Assembly: GCA_038230515.1 (NCBI GenBank)
Contig: JBBRND010000015.1
Span: 1 to 64,000 of the forward strand
Reading direction: 5' to 3'
Length of the DNA: 64,000 bases
From: JAPLDB01 sp038230515
GTDB lineage: Bacteria; Bacteroidota; Bacteroidia; AKYH767-A; 2013-40CM-41-45
Shown piece after piece: positions 53,800-62,192 of the stretch. A program made the position numbers and the translations under genes. Within the stretch, counting starts at the first letter, position 1. Each line of letters starts with the position of its first letter. The notes under the pieces were generated by a model. It saw only the letters and a program-made list of their open reading frames with translations, was not told the origin of the DNA and did no database searches.

Positions 53800-53832
53800 C
53801 AATCCCGATACCAATCGGGATTGTTTTGTTTT
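53800..53832 (+). terminator. terminator of the porV-like gene
   Basis: CAATCCCGAT and ATCGGGATTG form a perfect 10-bp stem with a four-base loop, followed by TTTTGTTTT. It ends the TonB receptor/secreted protein/PorV unit, about 30 bases past the PorV stop. Confidence 0.9.
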
Positions 53833-53848
53833 AATAACCAATCGAACT

Positions 53849-54319
53849 ATGTCAGTTTCATATTATACAGAAGGTGGATTAAAAAAACTTCAGGAAGAAC
53901 TCAACCAGATGAGGACAGTGGAGCGTCCACGCATATCGCAGCAGATTGCTGAAGCACGCGATAAGGGAGATTTGTCAGAGAATGCAGAATACGATGCAGC
54001 CAAAGATGCACAGGGCATGTTGGAACTCCGCATTTCAAAGCTTGAAGAAGTAATTGCCAACGCGCGGCTTGTTGACGAAAGCAAACTTGATAATTCAAAG
54101 GCGCTTGTTCTCTCAAAAGTAAAAATTAAAAACAAGGGTAATGGTCAAACGATGACTTATACGCTGGTGGCAGAGAACGAGGCTGATTTGAAGTCAGGAA
54201 AGATTTCTGTGAGTTCTCCAATTGGAAAAGGTTTGTTGGGAAAAAAGGTTGGTGATGTTGCAACGATCGAAGTTCCTTCGGGCAAATTTAAGTTTGAGAT
54301 TGTTTCGATAAGCAGATAG
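53849..54319 (+). CDS. greA: transcription elongation factor GreA
   Basis: A 156-residue factor that restores backtracked RNA polymerase by stimulating transcript cleavage. The N-terminal coiled coil is typical (GLKKLQEELNQMRTVERPRISQQIAEARDKGDLSENAEYDAAKDAQGMLELRISKLEEVI), with the acidic tip residues D-L-S-E-N-A-E-Y-D. The C-terminal FKBP-like domain follows (TYTLVAENEADLKSGKISVSSPIGKGLLGKKVGDVATIEVPSGKFKFEIVSI). It is of normal length and directly precedes a HIT gene. Confidence 0.96.
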   Translation: MSVSYYTEGGLKKLQEELNQMRTVERPRISQQIAEARDKGDLSENAEYDAAKDAQGMLELRISKLEEVIANARLVDESKLDNSKALVLSKVKIKNKGNGQTMTYTLVAENEADLKSGKISVSSPIGKGLLGKKVGDVATIEVPSGKFKFEIVSISR

Positions 54320-54349
54320 TTACTTGCTTTGCTTTAATTACTTCAAACA

Positions 54350-54748
54350 TTGGCTTCAATTTTTTCCAAAATAATTTCAGGAGAAATTCCCTGCTACAAA
54401 ATTGCAGAGAGCGAAAGTTGTTTTGCTTTTCTTGATATTTCCCCGCTTGCAAAAGGGCATACTTTAGTTGTTCCTAAAAAAGAAGTGGATTATATTTTCG
54501 ACATTGAAGATGAGCTGCACAAAGAGCTTTGGGATTTTGCAAAAAAGGTTTCCCATGCTGTTAAGAAATCTGTTTCATGCAAACGTATTGGTGTTGCTGT
54601 GATCGGGCTTGAGGTGCCTCATGCGCACATTCACCTTATACCGATGAACCGCGTTAGCGATTTGAACTTTGCGATGCCGAAACTTTCTTTTTCTAAAGAA
54701 GAACTGGAAGGAACAGCGGAGGCGATCAGGAAAAATTTTACTGAATAG
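54350..54748 (+). CDS. HIT-family nucleotide hydrolase
   Basis: A 132-residue Hint-like HIT protein, which hydrolyses adenosine nucleotides with a phosphoramidate or amide link. The triad is complete: H91-A-H93-I-H95 in EVPHAHIHLIPMN. The family start, MASIFSKIISGEIPCYKIAE, fits the TTG at 54350 exactly and no ATG is available in frame, so the start codon is probably TTG. It is 30 bases after greA, likely one transcript. Confidence 0.9.
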   Translation: MASIFSKIISGEIPCYKIAESESCFAFLDISPLAKGHTLVVPKKEVDYIFDIEDELHKELWDFAKKVSHAVKKSVSCKRIGVAVIGLEVPHAHIHLIPMNRVSDLNFAMPKLSFSKEELEGTAEAIRKNFTE

Positions 54749-54818
54749 TTAATTCCTGAGTCATTAAAAATAACTCATAAGGTTTCTTTTTGGAAGGGTT
54801 GGATAAATTTTTTTAGCT

Positions 54819-55592
54819 CTATTGATTATTGTCTTCCAGAAATACTTCTGAAATTTTTGAAGTAAGTGTTTTGACTTTTTGCAAGGGAAGAATAACTGAG
54901 GTTGCAAGCGGTTGCTGTTTTTGGGTTTTCTCTTTGCGAACATATTTTCTTCTGCGGCCGGGAACATTGTTAAGCTGGCGATCTATGAAATATGAAACTC
55001 CGAGTTTTTCGTTTGCTTGAATTATGGTCATGAGCGGATCGAGTTGTTTTTGAATAATGGTGAGGCATTGATCTAACTGCGATTTAACCATGCGGGCTTG
55101 TTGTGCCTGCTCTTTAACGTTTTGAACCGGAATATTTTTGAATTGATTGTAGTGCTTCAGCTCAACTTCCAATATATTTATGATTTCAGGAGTTAAGCCG
55201 TAATGATCCGGATTTTTTATTTTACGTGCTGCGTTGAGTACCTGGCGACAACGACCGAGCGTGGTTTCTTCCTGAGGGCGATAGAAATCGCTGAAAGAAT
55301 AACAAACATCATTTTTGAGAACCTTGTTGCCGGTAATTTGTGCGTAAGCATATACTCCGCAGCTAAGGTGATATGCGGCTTGTGAAAGTTTTCTTCTCAT
55401 CTGCTTTTTGAAAGCTGATTTGGGTTCCATCGGTTGCCAATAAACACCTTTTACTTTATCCATGTGCTTACGGATGGATGCAATAACGGGAATGAGCGCG
55501 GGGTATTTCTCAGCGAGCTTTTGCTCTTCGAGATTGCGAAGAATAAGATTGTAGCTGGAGATGCGGCTTTCTAATTTTTTTGAATCGGGCAT
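54819..55592 (-). CDS. unknown helical protein
   Basis: A 257-residue soluble protein with strongly helical N- and mid-parts (SYNLILRNLEEQKLAEKYPALIPVIASIRKHMDKVKG, YGLTPEIINILEVELKHYNQFKNIPVQNVKEQAQQARMVKSQLDQCLTIIQKQLDPL) and a very basic, glutamine-rich tail (VPGRRRKYVRKEKTQKQQP). The tail may bind nucleic acid. No family is recognised. It stands alone, convergent with the HIT gene, and next to a 770-base stretch without genes. Confidence 0.68.
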   Translation of the reverse strand: MPDSKKLESRISSYNLILRNLEEQKLAEKYPALIPVIASIRKHMDKVKGVYWQPMEPKSAFKKQMRRKLSQAAYHLSCGVYAYAQITGNKVLKNDVCYSFSDFYRPQEETTLGRCRQVLNAARKIKNPDHYGLTPEIINILEVELKHYNQFKNIPVQNVKEQAQQARMVKSQLDQCLTIIQKQLDPLMTIIQANEKLGVSYFIDRQLNNVPGRRRKYVRKEKTQKQQPLATSVILPLQKVKTLTSKISEVFLEDNNQ

Positions 55593-56366
55593 GGCAGATA
55601 AAGTTTGGTTTTGGTACGTAAATATTTTGTGCGTGTTTTAAAATTGTAAGATTTGCATTAAAAAAATCTTTAGCAAAGATGTTTTTAGCCAATGTGGTGC
55701 TGCAAATGTGTTGTGCAGAAATGGAAGAAGTTGTTGCAGCAATGAGAAAAGGTGTTGCACAGCGATAAATTTTTTATGCAACAATATGAATCTTCATTGC
55801 CTGAAATGATATGGTAAAAATGAAGTACCCTCCCTGATTTTTGGATTGACGGATGAGATAAAATATAAAGAGGATGGTATTTTTGCCAAGATGCAATTGA
55901 TTACTTCTGACGAGTACTTATTTCCTGCACTGATGCGTGAATTTAATGCTAGACTGTAAGTGAAAAGAGAGATGATGGATAAGAATAAAGGGAAAAAGTA
56001 TGTTGTAAATTATAAAAGGGATGTTGAGAGAAAGAGATGTCGCGCCTTGCATGATGAAGTGGTGGAATTATCAGGAAGAGGGAAATAGTTTATTACTCAA
56101 GCCGCATGCTGGGTTGGGTAAGGGCGGTTCGAAAAAAGGGCGCTGGCGCACAGCGATTTTTGGCTGCTTGAAATAGTTGCTACAAAGCGAGTACTGATTA
56201 AGCTAAACCCGATTGAAAGGAAAAGCCCGCGCTAACGAAGTACTTGCTTAGAAGAGAGGGATGCCGAAACAAGTTCGACATGACAGGGTGAAGTGAGGCG
56301 CGGCTTTGGGATGAAAGCGGGAGGGCAGGGAATTAAAAGCTGGGGAGTGTCTTTTCTAAAAAAAAA
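55593..56366. other. 774-base gene-free stretch with a dispersed repeat
   Basis: No frame with coding character is visible. The right part holds an imperfect palindrome at 56258-56287 (GATGCCGAAACAAGTTCGACAT), a word that recurs as dispersed intergenic repeat in Bacteroidota genomes, and a short hairpin at about 56145 (CGCTGGCGCACAGCG). The left part has scattered in-frame stretches that may be remnants of a dead gene. Confidence 0.5.
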
Positions 56367-56936
56367 TTATTGCGTGACGAGACGCGAAGGGTTGTCGGTG
56401 AGGAATGCTTTCCAACCGCCACTCAATTTGGTTTTTGTTGCACCTGATTTATTGTGCTGAAAAAAATGACAGACGGAGGCGGCTAGCCCGTCAGTAGCAT
56501 CTAATTTTTTTGGGAGTTCTTTTATGTTTAAAAGAGTTTGCAGCATGGATGCGACTTGTTCTTTGGATGCGTTTCCATTTCCGGTGATGGATTGTTTTAT
56601 TTTTTTGGGAGAGTATTCGAAAATGGGAATAGTTCGGAACAGGCCTGCTGCCATTGCTACACCTTGCGCTCTACCGAGCTTTAACATGGACTGAACATTT
56701 TTTCCGAAGAAGGGGGCTTCGATTGCTAGATCATCGGGTTTGTATTTATCAATGAGTGAAAGGGTGTACTCAAAAATTGTTTTGAGTTTGAGGGCGTGGT
56801 CATTCAGTTTGTTGAGGTAAAGTACGCCAAGGTCAATTAACTCCATGTGGTTTCCTTTTACTGCAATTAGCCCGTAGCCCATAATGGTTGTGCCGGGGTC
56901 AATGCCAAGAATAATTTTATCTGCAGCGGGCTTCAC
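56367..56936 (-). CDS. ruvC: Holliday junction resolvase RuvC
   Basis: A 189-residue nuclease that cuts Holliday junctions with RuvAB. The catalytic acids are visible: D13 (ILGIDPGTTIMGYG), E73 (LAIEAPFFGKN), D146 and D149 (KLDATDGLAAS). The usual loop GRAQGVAMAAGLF is present. The start codon is GTG at 56936, because an in-frame stop lies upstream and no ATG follows before the first conserved strand. It is monocistronic. Confidence 0.95.
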   Translation of the reverse strand: MKPAADKIILGIDPGTTIMGYGLIAVKGNHMELIDLGVLYLNKLNDHALKLKTIFEYTLSLIDKYKPDDLAIEAPFFGKNVQSMLKLGRAQGVAMAAGLFRTIPIFEYSPKKIKQSITGNGNASKEQVASMLQTLLNIKELPKKLDATDGLAASVCHFFQHNKSGATKTKLSGGWKAFLTDNPSRLVTQ

Positions 56937-56993
56937 TTTTATTTATTAAAAGCTGGTGTGGTTAAAATGGAAGTGTAGTTTACTTATTACGAA

Positions 56994-57001
56994 TAACTTT
57001 G
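56994..57001 (+). promoter_or_regulatory. -7 box TAACTTTG before the flippase gene
   Basis: TAACTTTG is an exact TAnnTTTG, 20 bases before the ATG at 57021. No TTG is found at the usual distance; GTTTAC is the closest at about 20 bases. Confidence 0.5.
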
Positions 57002-57020
57002 TGTTATCCTTGTGACGAGT

Positions 57021-58010
57021 ATGCAGCAAAGTAATAGAAATAAGTTCAACCGATACGGGTCGGGTGTGATCAAGTTATTGATAGCTGTGGTTGCTTTTAT
57101 TTTTATTTACAAGGAGGTAATAAGGAAAGAGGATTTTTCGAGTGTTGTAAATGAATACAGGAATATTCTGAGTATTCCTGAAAGCAAGCCCGAGTTTGTT
57201 TTCGTTTTTGTGTTGATGTTTGCGAATTGGTCGCTTGAAGCGGTGAAATGGAAATGGATGATGCGAAGGTTGGAGGTGATTTCGTTTCCGCGCTCGCTTG
57301 CTGCGATTTTTTCCGGACTGACGGTTAGTTTTTTTACTCCCAACCGTATCGGGGAGTACGCGGGGAGGGTATTTCACCTTCGTACTGCTGACCGCATTAA
57401 AGCAACTCTAATTACGATTCTTGAAAATTTGAGTCAACTTATAATTACGGTATTGGTTGGTTGCATCAGTTTGATTTTTTATTTGAATGAGTACGTGGAG
57501 TTGCATGAATATATTTTATGGGTAATCGGAGTTTTGATGATAATTTTTTCAGGAGTTCTCCTTCTTCTTTTCTTTGAGGTTCCCCTACTTGATGCGTCCA
57601 TCCTTAAAATAAAAAGGTTGAGCCGGTTCCGTAAGTATCTCGAAATTCTTTCAGGATACAGAAAGTCTGAACTATTTGTTTTGCTCAACCTTGCTCTTCT
57701 TCGCTACATTGTTTTTACACTTCAGTTTTTTCTTCTGCTGAAAATTTTCGGAATAGAATCAACGATCGGAACATCTGTTCTTCTCATCAACATGATTTTT
57801 TTTGTGATGACTCTTGTTCCTACATTTGCATTAAGCGAACTGGGGGTTCGCGGAGCGGTGGCAACTTATTTTCTTTCCAAAATTTCTTCTGACTCTCTTG
57901 CAATTCTGAATGCATCGGTTTCGCTTTGGATCATTAACCTGGTGATTCCAGCTTTGATTGGAATCGTGTTTATTTTTCAGTTTCGTTTTAACCGGGAAAT
58001 TCCATCGTGA
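57021..58010 (+). CDS. membrane protein, LPG-synthase-type flippase domain
   Basis: A 329-residue membrane protein of the YbhN/UPF0104/AglD family, with about eight helices (VIKLLIAVVAFIFIYK, PEFVFVFVLMFANWSLEAVKWK, FPRSLAAIFSGLTVSFFTPNRIGEYAGRVFHL, ATLITILENLSQLIITVLVGCISLIF, YILWVIGVLMIIFSGVLLLLFF). The signature FTPNRIGEYAGR marks the family. Members move or anchor lipid-linked compounds. The neighbour (a glycosyltransferase whose ATG overlaps the stop by one base) suggests lipid glycosylation. A GTG at 57012 would add three residues. Confidence 0.85.
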   Translation: MQQSNRNKFNRYGSGVIKLLIAVVAFIFIYKEVIRKEDFSSVVNEYRNILSIPESKPEFVFVFVLMFANWSLEAVKWKWMMRRLEVISFPRSLAAIFSGLTVSFFTPNRIGEYAGRVFHLRTADRIKATLITILENLSQLIITVLVGCISLIFYLNEYVELHEYILWVIGVLMIIFSGVLLLLFFEVPLLDASILKIKRLSRFRKYLEILSGYRKSELFVLLNLALLRYIVFTLQFFLLLKIFGIESTIGTSVLLINMIFFVMTLVPTFALSELGVRGAVATYFLSKISSDSLAILNASVSLWIINLVIPALIGIVFIFQFRFNREIPS

Positions 58011-59146
58011 TGGAGTTGCTTGGATATTTAATAATTCTGCTTTCAGTTGCATATGCATCTTTTCTATTTTGGTGTTTTATTGGATGGAATAAACTAAAAA
58101 GTTATTTGTCGCTTGAAACCACGTCACAAACTTTTGTTTCAGTAATTATTCCCTGCAGAAATGAAGAAGACCACATCGAAAATTGCTTGCGGGATTTCAT
58201 TCAACAGAATTACCCGAAAAATCTTTTTGAGATCATTGTTGCGGATGATCATTCAACAGATCTGACAACTCAAGCAATTGAAAAATTCATTCATGATTTT
58301 CCCGAAATGAACATCCGGTTGATCAAAATGAAAGAAATGGATGAAAAAAAAATGTACAAGAAGCAGGCAATTACAGAAGCTATAAAAATTTCGAAAGGGG
58401 AACTCATCATTACAACAGATGCAGATTGCAGAAAGGGTGTGAACTGGATAACTTCTTTGGCGAGTTATTATGAAACGTATCATCCGGAAATGATGAGCGC
58501 GCCAGTAGTTTTTGAGAATGAAAGGAGTTTGCTTGAAAAAGTTCAATCGCTTGAATTTCTGGGACTGATTGGAATTGGAGCTTCTGCAATTAAAAATAGA
58601 AAACCGTTTCTCTGTAATGGTGCCAATCTTGCATTCACAAGAAAAGTTTTTGATGAAGTGGGGGGGTATCAGTCAGTAAAAAATATTTCTAGTGGTGACG
58701 ACACGCAACTGATGTTGAAAATTGCCGAGCTTAGCAATAGTACTATTCACTTTGTGAAATCGCTTGATGCAAAAGTTTCCACTACTGCTAAAAGTACAAT
58801 TTCAGAATTGTTTCATCAGCGTAAACGTTGGGCTTCAAAAATCACTGTACAGATGAATAGTTTCACAATTCTTATTGCCACAGTGGCGTATCTTCTTCAT
58901 ACAGGGCTTTTACTGTGTTGCTTTTTTATTTTTTCAGGAAAGAGTATTCCATTTTTAATATTTGCAATTTCCTTAAAAATAATTCCGGAGTTCATGTTGC
59001 TGAAAAGTGTTACCAAGTTCTTTCGAAAACAGAATCTATTGTGGCTATTTTTGCCCGCTGAAATTATTTATCCAGTATATATTTTCACAGTCGGTCTTTC
59101 CTCTATCTTCGGTACGTACGAATGGAAAGGAAGGAGAGTCAATTAA
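58010..59146 (+). CDS. membrane-anchored family 2 glycosyltransferase
   Basis: A 378-residue processive-type GT2 enzyme. An N-terminal membrane helix (ELLGYLIILLSVAYASFLFWCFIGW) precedes FVSVIIPCRNEEDHIENCLRDF and EIIVADDHSTDLT; TTDADCRKGVNW is the DxD-type acceptor and HQRKRWASK the (Q/R)xxRW motif. Two or three C-terminal helices close it. The ATG at 58010 overlaps the previous stop (TGATG). It likely transfers sugars to a lipid at the membrane. Confidence 0.92.
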   Translation: MELLGYLIILLSVAYASFLFWCFIGWNKLKSYLSLETTSQTFVSVIIPCRNEEDHIENCLRDFIQQNYPKNLFEIIVADDHSTDLTTQAIEKFIHDFPEMNIRLIKMKEMDEKKMYKKQAITEAIKISKGELIITTDADCRKGVNWITSLASYYETYHPEMMSAPVVFENERSLLEKVQSLEFLGLIGIGASAIKNRKPFLCNGANLAFTRKVFDEVGGYQSVKNISSGDDTQLMLKIAELSNSTIHFVKSLDAKVSTTAKSTISELFHQRKRWASKITVQMNSFTILIATVAYLLHTGLLLCCFFIFSGKSIPFLIFAISLKIIPEFMLLKSVTKFFRKQNLLWLFLPAEIIYPVYIFTVGLSSIFGTYEWKGRRVN

Positions 59147-59164
59147 TTTTATTTTTATGCTTAC

Positions 59165-60382
59165 ATGAAAACGAGGAACGAGTCAGGGTCAAAGAAAGCA
59201 TGGCGAAGGTTTAGAAAAAACCGGTTGGCAATAATTGGATTGTTCTTTATTATTTTGATTTCTCTTGTTGCCACTTTTTGTTATGTAATAATTCCCGACC
59301 GCACTCCTGAAGCGGGTAGGATATGCTTGCCGATAAGTAATGAGCCACCCGGATTTCATGTAACTATGCTTCATGTAATGGGAAATAAAACCATTTTGAT
59401 ACCGGATTTCGTTTCAAAAGTTTTCCTGGGCGTGCCTGCCAATGATATTTACCTTCCTATAAGCAGCTACCGCTTTGAAGGAACCGATATTGTTGTGAAG
59501 GAGTTTTCAAGTGCTGGCGATTCAAGTCTAGAAAGCCGCTTCAATATTGCCAATGTTGTATATTCAATTCGCCCCGAGAAAAAAATTATTGAGCGCAATG
59601 GTGGACTTTTTTTTGAAACTTCAAGTGGGGAAGTAGCGGAAGAATCAATAAATGATATGCAAAAGATTATTGAGGGTCAGTACCTGGTTGAGAAGAAATT
59701 TATTCTTGGAACAGATCGCTTCGGACGCGATGTATTTAGCCGTTTACTTACCGGAACTCGTGTTACAATGTTAGTGGGTGTGATCTCAGTTCTTATTTCA
59801 TTGATTATTGGATTTTTTGTTGGCTTTCTTGCCGGTATTTTCAGAGGAAAAATTGATCAATTTATTTTATGGATTATTAATGTTGCATGGTCGGTTCCCG
59901 CCTTCCTGCTAGTCATTGTCATCAGCATTGTGTTTGGGAAGGGATTCATTCAAACGTTTATTGCAGTCGGGTGTACTTTATGGGTGCCAGTTGCTCAGAT
60001 TGTAAGAGCTAAGATATTGAACACTTATGAAAAGGAGTATATTAGTTCAGCACATGAACTAGGCATCTCAAAAGTCACAATTTTTTTCAGGCATATTCTT
60101 CCGCCTGGTTTCGCCCCCGTACTTATAGTTGCTGTAGCAAATTTTTCAGCAAGCATTCTAATTGAAAGCGGACTTGATTTTCTCAGCATCGGGGTGCAAT
60201 CGGTTGTGCCAACCTGGGGCGGAATGATCAAAGAAAATTTCGGGTACATTATGACTTCAGGTTCCGCTTACCTCACCATACTCCCTGGACTTGCCATCAT
60301 CCTTGTATCAATGGCATTAACTTTTGTCGGAAATGGGTTGCGCACTGCTTTTGATTCGCAGCAACAAGTCAGCGTTCAGTAA
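59165..60382 (+). CDS. oligopeptide-type ABC permease (OppC-like)
   Basis: A 405-residue permease subunit. The N-terminal OppC-type helix (WRRFRKNRLAIIGLFFIILISLVATFCYVI) leads to an unusually long soluble stretch (about residues 40-180) before the second helix. The C-terminal half has the inner-membrane domain with the EAA loop (SAHELGISKVTIFFRHILPPGFAPVLIV). No permease partner, binding protein or ATPase is in the window, so it works with subunits elsewhere or serves as an orphan. It is 18 bases after the glycosyltransferase. Confidence 0.88.
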   Translation: MKTRNESGSKKAWRRFRKNRLAIIGLFFIILISLVATFCYVIIPDRTPEAGRICLPISNEPPGFHVTMLHVMGNKTILIPDFVSKVFLGVPANDIYLPISSYRFEGTDIVVKEFSSAGDSSLESRFNIANVVYSIRPEKKIIERNGGLFFETSSGEVAEESINDMQKIIEGQYLVEKKFILGTDRFGRDVFSRLLTGTRVTMLVGVISVLISLIIGFFVGFLAGIFRGKIDQFILWIINVAWSVPAFLLVIVISIVFGKGFIQTFIAVGCTLWVPVAQIVRAKILNTYEKEYISSAHELGISKVTIFFRHILPPGFAPVLIVAVANFSASILIESGLDFLSIGVQSVVPTWGGMIKENFGYIMTSGSAYLTILPGLAIILVSMALTFVGNGLRTAFDSQQQVSVQ

Positions 60383-60386
60383 AAAA

Positions 60387-61139
60387 TCAGAGCGAGGAGT
60401 TTTTTATGCCTTGCGATACAACTTTCGACAAATGTTTTTCTTTCACACAGCGCTGCATGGCTTCCATGTGGCGGATGCCATGCATATCGCTGCCAATAAA
60501 ATCAATCATGTTTTCATTTATCATCCGCTGTCCGATTTTTTTTGCTTCCGGTCCGTAATAACCTTCTAAGGAATTTGTGTTGAGTTGTAGAAGCACACCA
60601 GCTTCTTTAAACTTATGATATTCTTCAAACTTATTGTACCAATAAGGATAACGTTCAGGATGTGCGAGAACAGGAGTAAAGCCCGCAATCTGAATATCGA
60701 AAATAACCTGGCTTATATTATCAGGTGGATTGATATAAGAAACTTCAAACAGAACATATTTTTTATTTATAGTGAGAAGTTTTTTCTCCCTGATAAATTT
60801 TCTGAAATCCTCATCAAAATAATACTCGGCTGCCGCTTCGATCTCGACATTTAATCCTTCTGCTTTTGCTGCTGCTCTTAGCTTATCTAATCCGCCTAAA
60901 ATGATTTCAGGAGTATTACGAAATGCATCGCTCATGATGTGCGGAGTGGTGATCAATTTTTTAAATCCAAGAGCGATGTATTGTTTAATGAGGTCAATGG
61001 ATTCTTGCATCGTCTTGCTTCCGTCATCAATTCCCGGAATGAGATGCGAATGCATATCAACAGTAACAGAAGAATAATCGGCTAGTGCCGGATAGTTGAG
61101 GTCTTCTTTTTTGCCGAATATGTTTTTTATAAATGACAT
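60387..61139 (-). CDS. PHP-type phosphatase (CpsB/YwqE-like)
   Basis: A 250-residue metal-dependent phosphatase. The PHP core shows DMHSHLIPGIDDGS, KLITTPHIMSD, VLAHPERYPYW and FIGSDMHG with the expected histidines and aspartates. CpsB/YwqE proteins dephosphorylate the tyrosine kinase that controls capsule polymer length. The ATG at 61139 (MSFIKNIFGKKE) is preferred; the frame runs further upstream but into the end of the preceding gene. It is the last gene of the nucleotide-sugar operon. Confidence 0.9.
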   Translation of the reverse strand: MSFIKNIFGKKEDLNYPALADYSSVTVDMHSHLIPGIDDGSKTMQESIDLIKQYIALGFKKLITTPHIMSDAFRNTPEIILGGLDKLRAAAKAEGLNVEIEAAAEYYFDEDFRKFIREKKLLTINKKYVLFEVSYINPPDNISQVIFDIQIAGFTPVLAHPERYPYWYNKFEEYHKFKEAGVLLQLNTNSLEGYYGPEAKKIGQRMINENMIDFIGSDMHGIRHMEAMQRCVKEKHLSKVVSQGIKNSSL

Positions 61140-61161
61140 TCGTGAAATTGATTCCGAAATC

Positions 61162-62151
61162 TTATTTGTTGTTCTTTTTGTACCACTCAAACGCAATCTT
61201 CAATCCTTCTTTTACAAATACTGTTGGGTTGTACCCAACAAGATTTTTTGTTTTTGAAATGTCAGCCAAGGAATTTCGAATATCTCCTGCGCGGGTTTCT
61301 CGATGAGTTGGCTTTACGGTTGAGCCACCGATTTCCGCAATGATATTATACAGTTCATTTACGGAAATTTTTTCTCCAACCGCAACGTTGTAAATCTGAT
61401 TGAGAGCTTCTTTTTTCTCTGCAAAGAATGATTTGATGTTTGCCTGAACTGCATTCTCCACAAAAGTAAAATCGCGTGTCTGCTCACCGTCACCATCAAT
61501 GAATGGTGCAGTTTTATTTATAGCTGACTGCATGAAGAGAGGTATAACTGCTGCATAAGCGCCTTCAGGACTTTGATTCGGACCGAACACATTGAAGTAG
61601 CGCAGCCCGAGGATTTCCATGTTGTAAGTTGTAGCGAATACTCTTGCATACAACTCATTTGTTTTTTTTGTGACCGCATAAGGTGATAAGGGATTGCCCG
61701 TTTCATCTTCTTTTTTCGGAAGAACAGGGTGATCTCCATACACGGATGATGAACTCGCATACACAAACCGTTTTGCCTTTGCATCACGCGTAGCAACAAG
61801 CATGTTCAAAAAACCTGTTGCATTTACTGAGTGAGTTGCAATAGGATCCTTTACTGAGCGTGGTACAGATCCCAATGCTGCCTGATGATTTACATAATCA
61901 ATTTCCTTGCAAACAGCATGACATGTATTCAGGCTAGTAATGTCTCCTTGAATAAATTCAAAATTTTTAAGAGACAAAAATGGTTCAATATTTTTCTTAG
62001 AGCTTGTCGAGAGATTATCAAGCACGCGGACTTTTCCCGCACTATGTTTTAACAGATACTCAACAATATTGCTTCCGATAAATCCGCAGCCACCGGTAAC
62101 GAGAAAAGATAGATTCGATAAATCGGCTTTATGAAAAGGTGTTTCGTACAT
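61162..62151 (-). CDS. UDP-sugar epimerase (WbpP/TviC-like SDR)
   Basis: A 329-residue SDR enzyme. NAD-binding VTGGCGFIGSNIVEYL, the phrase HQAALGSVPRSVKDP, typical of UDP-GlcNAc(A) 4-epimerases, the catalytic SSSSVYG and Y-x3-K (SPYAVTKKTNELYA), and LRYFNVFGPNQSPEGAYAAV. It probably interconverts UDP-N-acetylglucosamine and galactosamine (or their acids) for surface polysaccharide. It is separated by 41 bases from rmlB and by 22 from the PHP gene on the same strand. Confidence 0.88.
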   Translation of the reverse strand: MYETPFHKADLSNLSFLVTGGCGFIGSNIVEYLLKHSAGKVRVLDNLSTSSKKNIEPFLSLKNFEFIQGDITSLNTCHAVCKEIDYVNHQAALGSVPRSVKDPIATHSVNATGFLNMLVATRDAKAKRFVYASSSSVYGDHPVLPKKEDETGNPLSPYAVTKKTNELYARVFATTYNMEILGLRYFNVFGPNQSPEGAYAAVIPLFMQSAINKTAPFIDGDGEQTRDFTFVENAVQANIKSFFAEKKEALNQIYNVAVGEKISVNELYNIIAEIGGSTVKPTHRETRAGDIRNSLADISKTKNLVGYNPTVFVKEGLKIAFEWYKKNNK

Positions 62152-62192
62152 ACTTCTTTTACTATTTTTTTCGAATAACTAATAACCAACAA

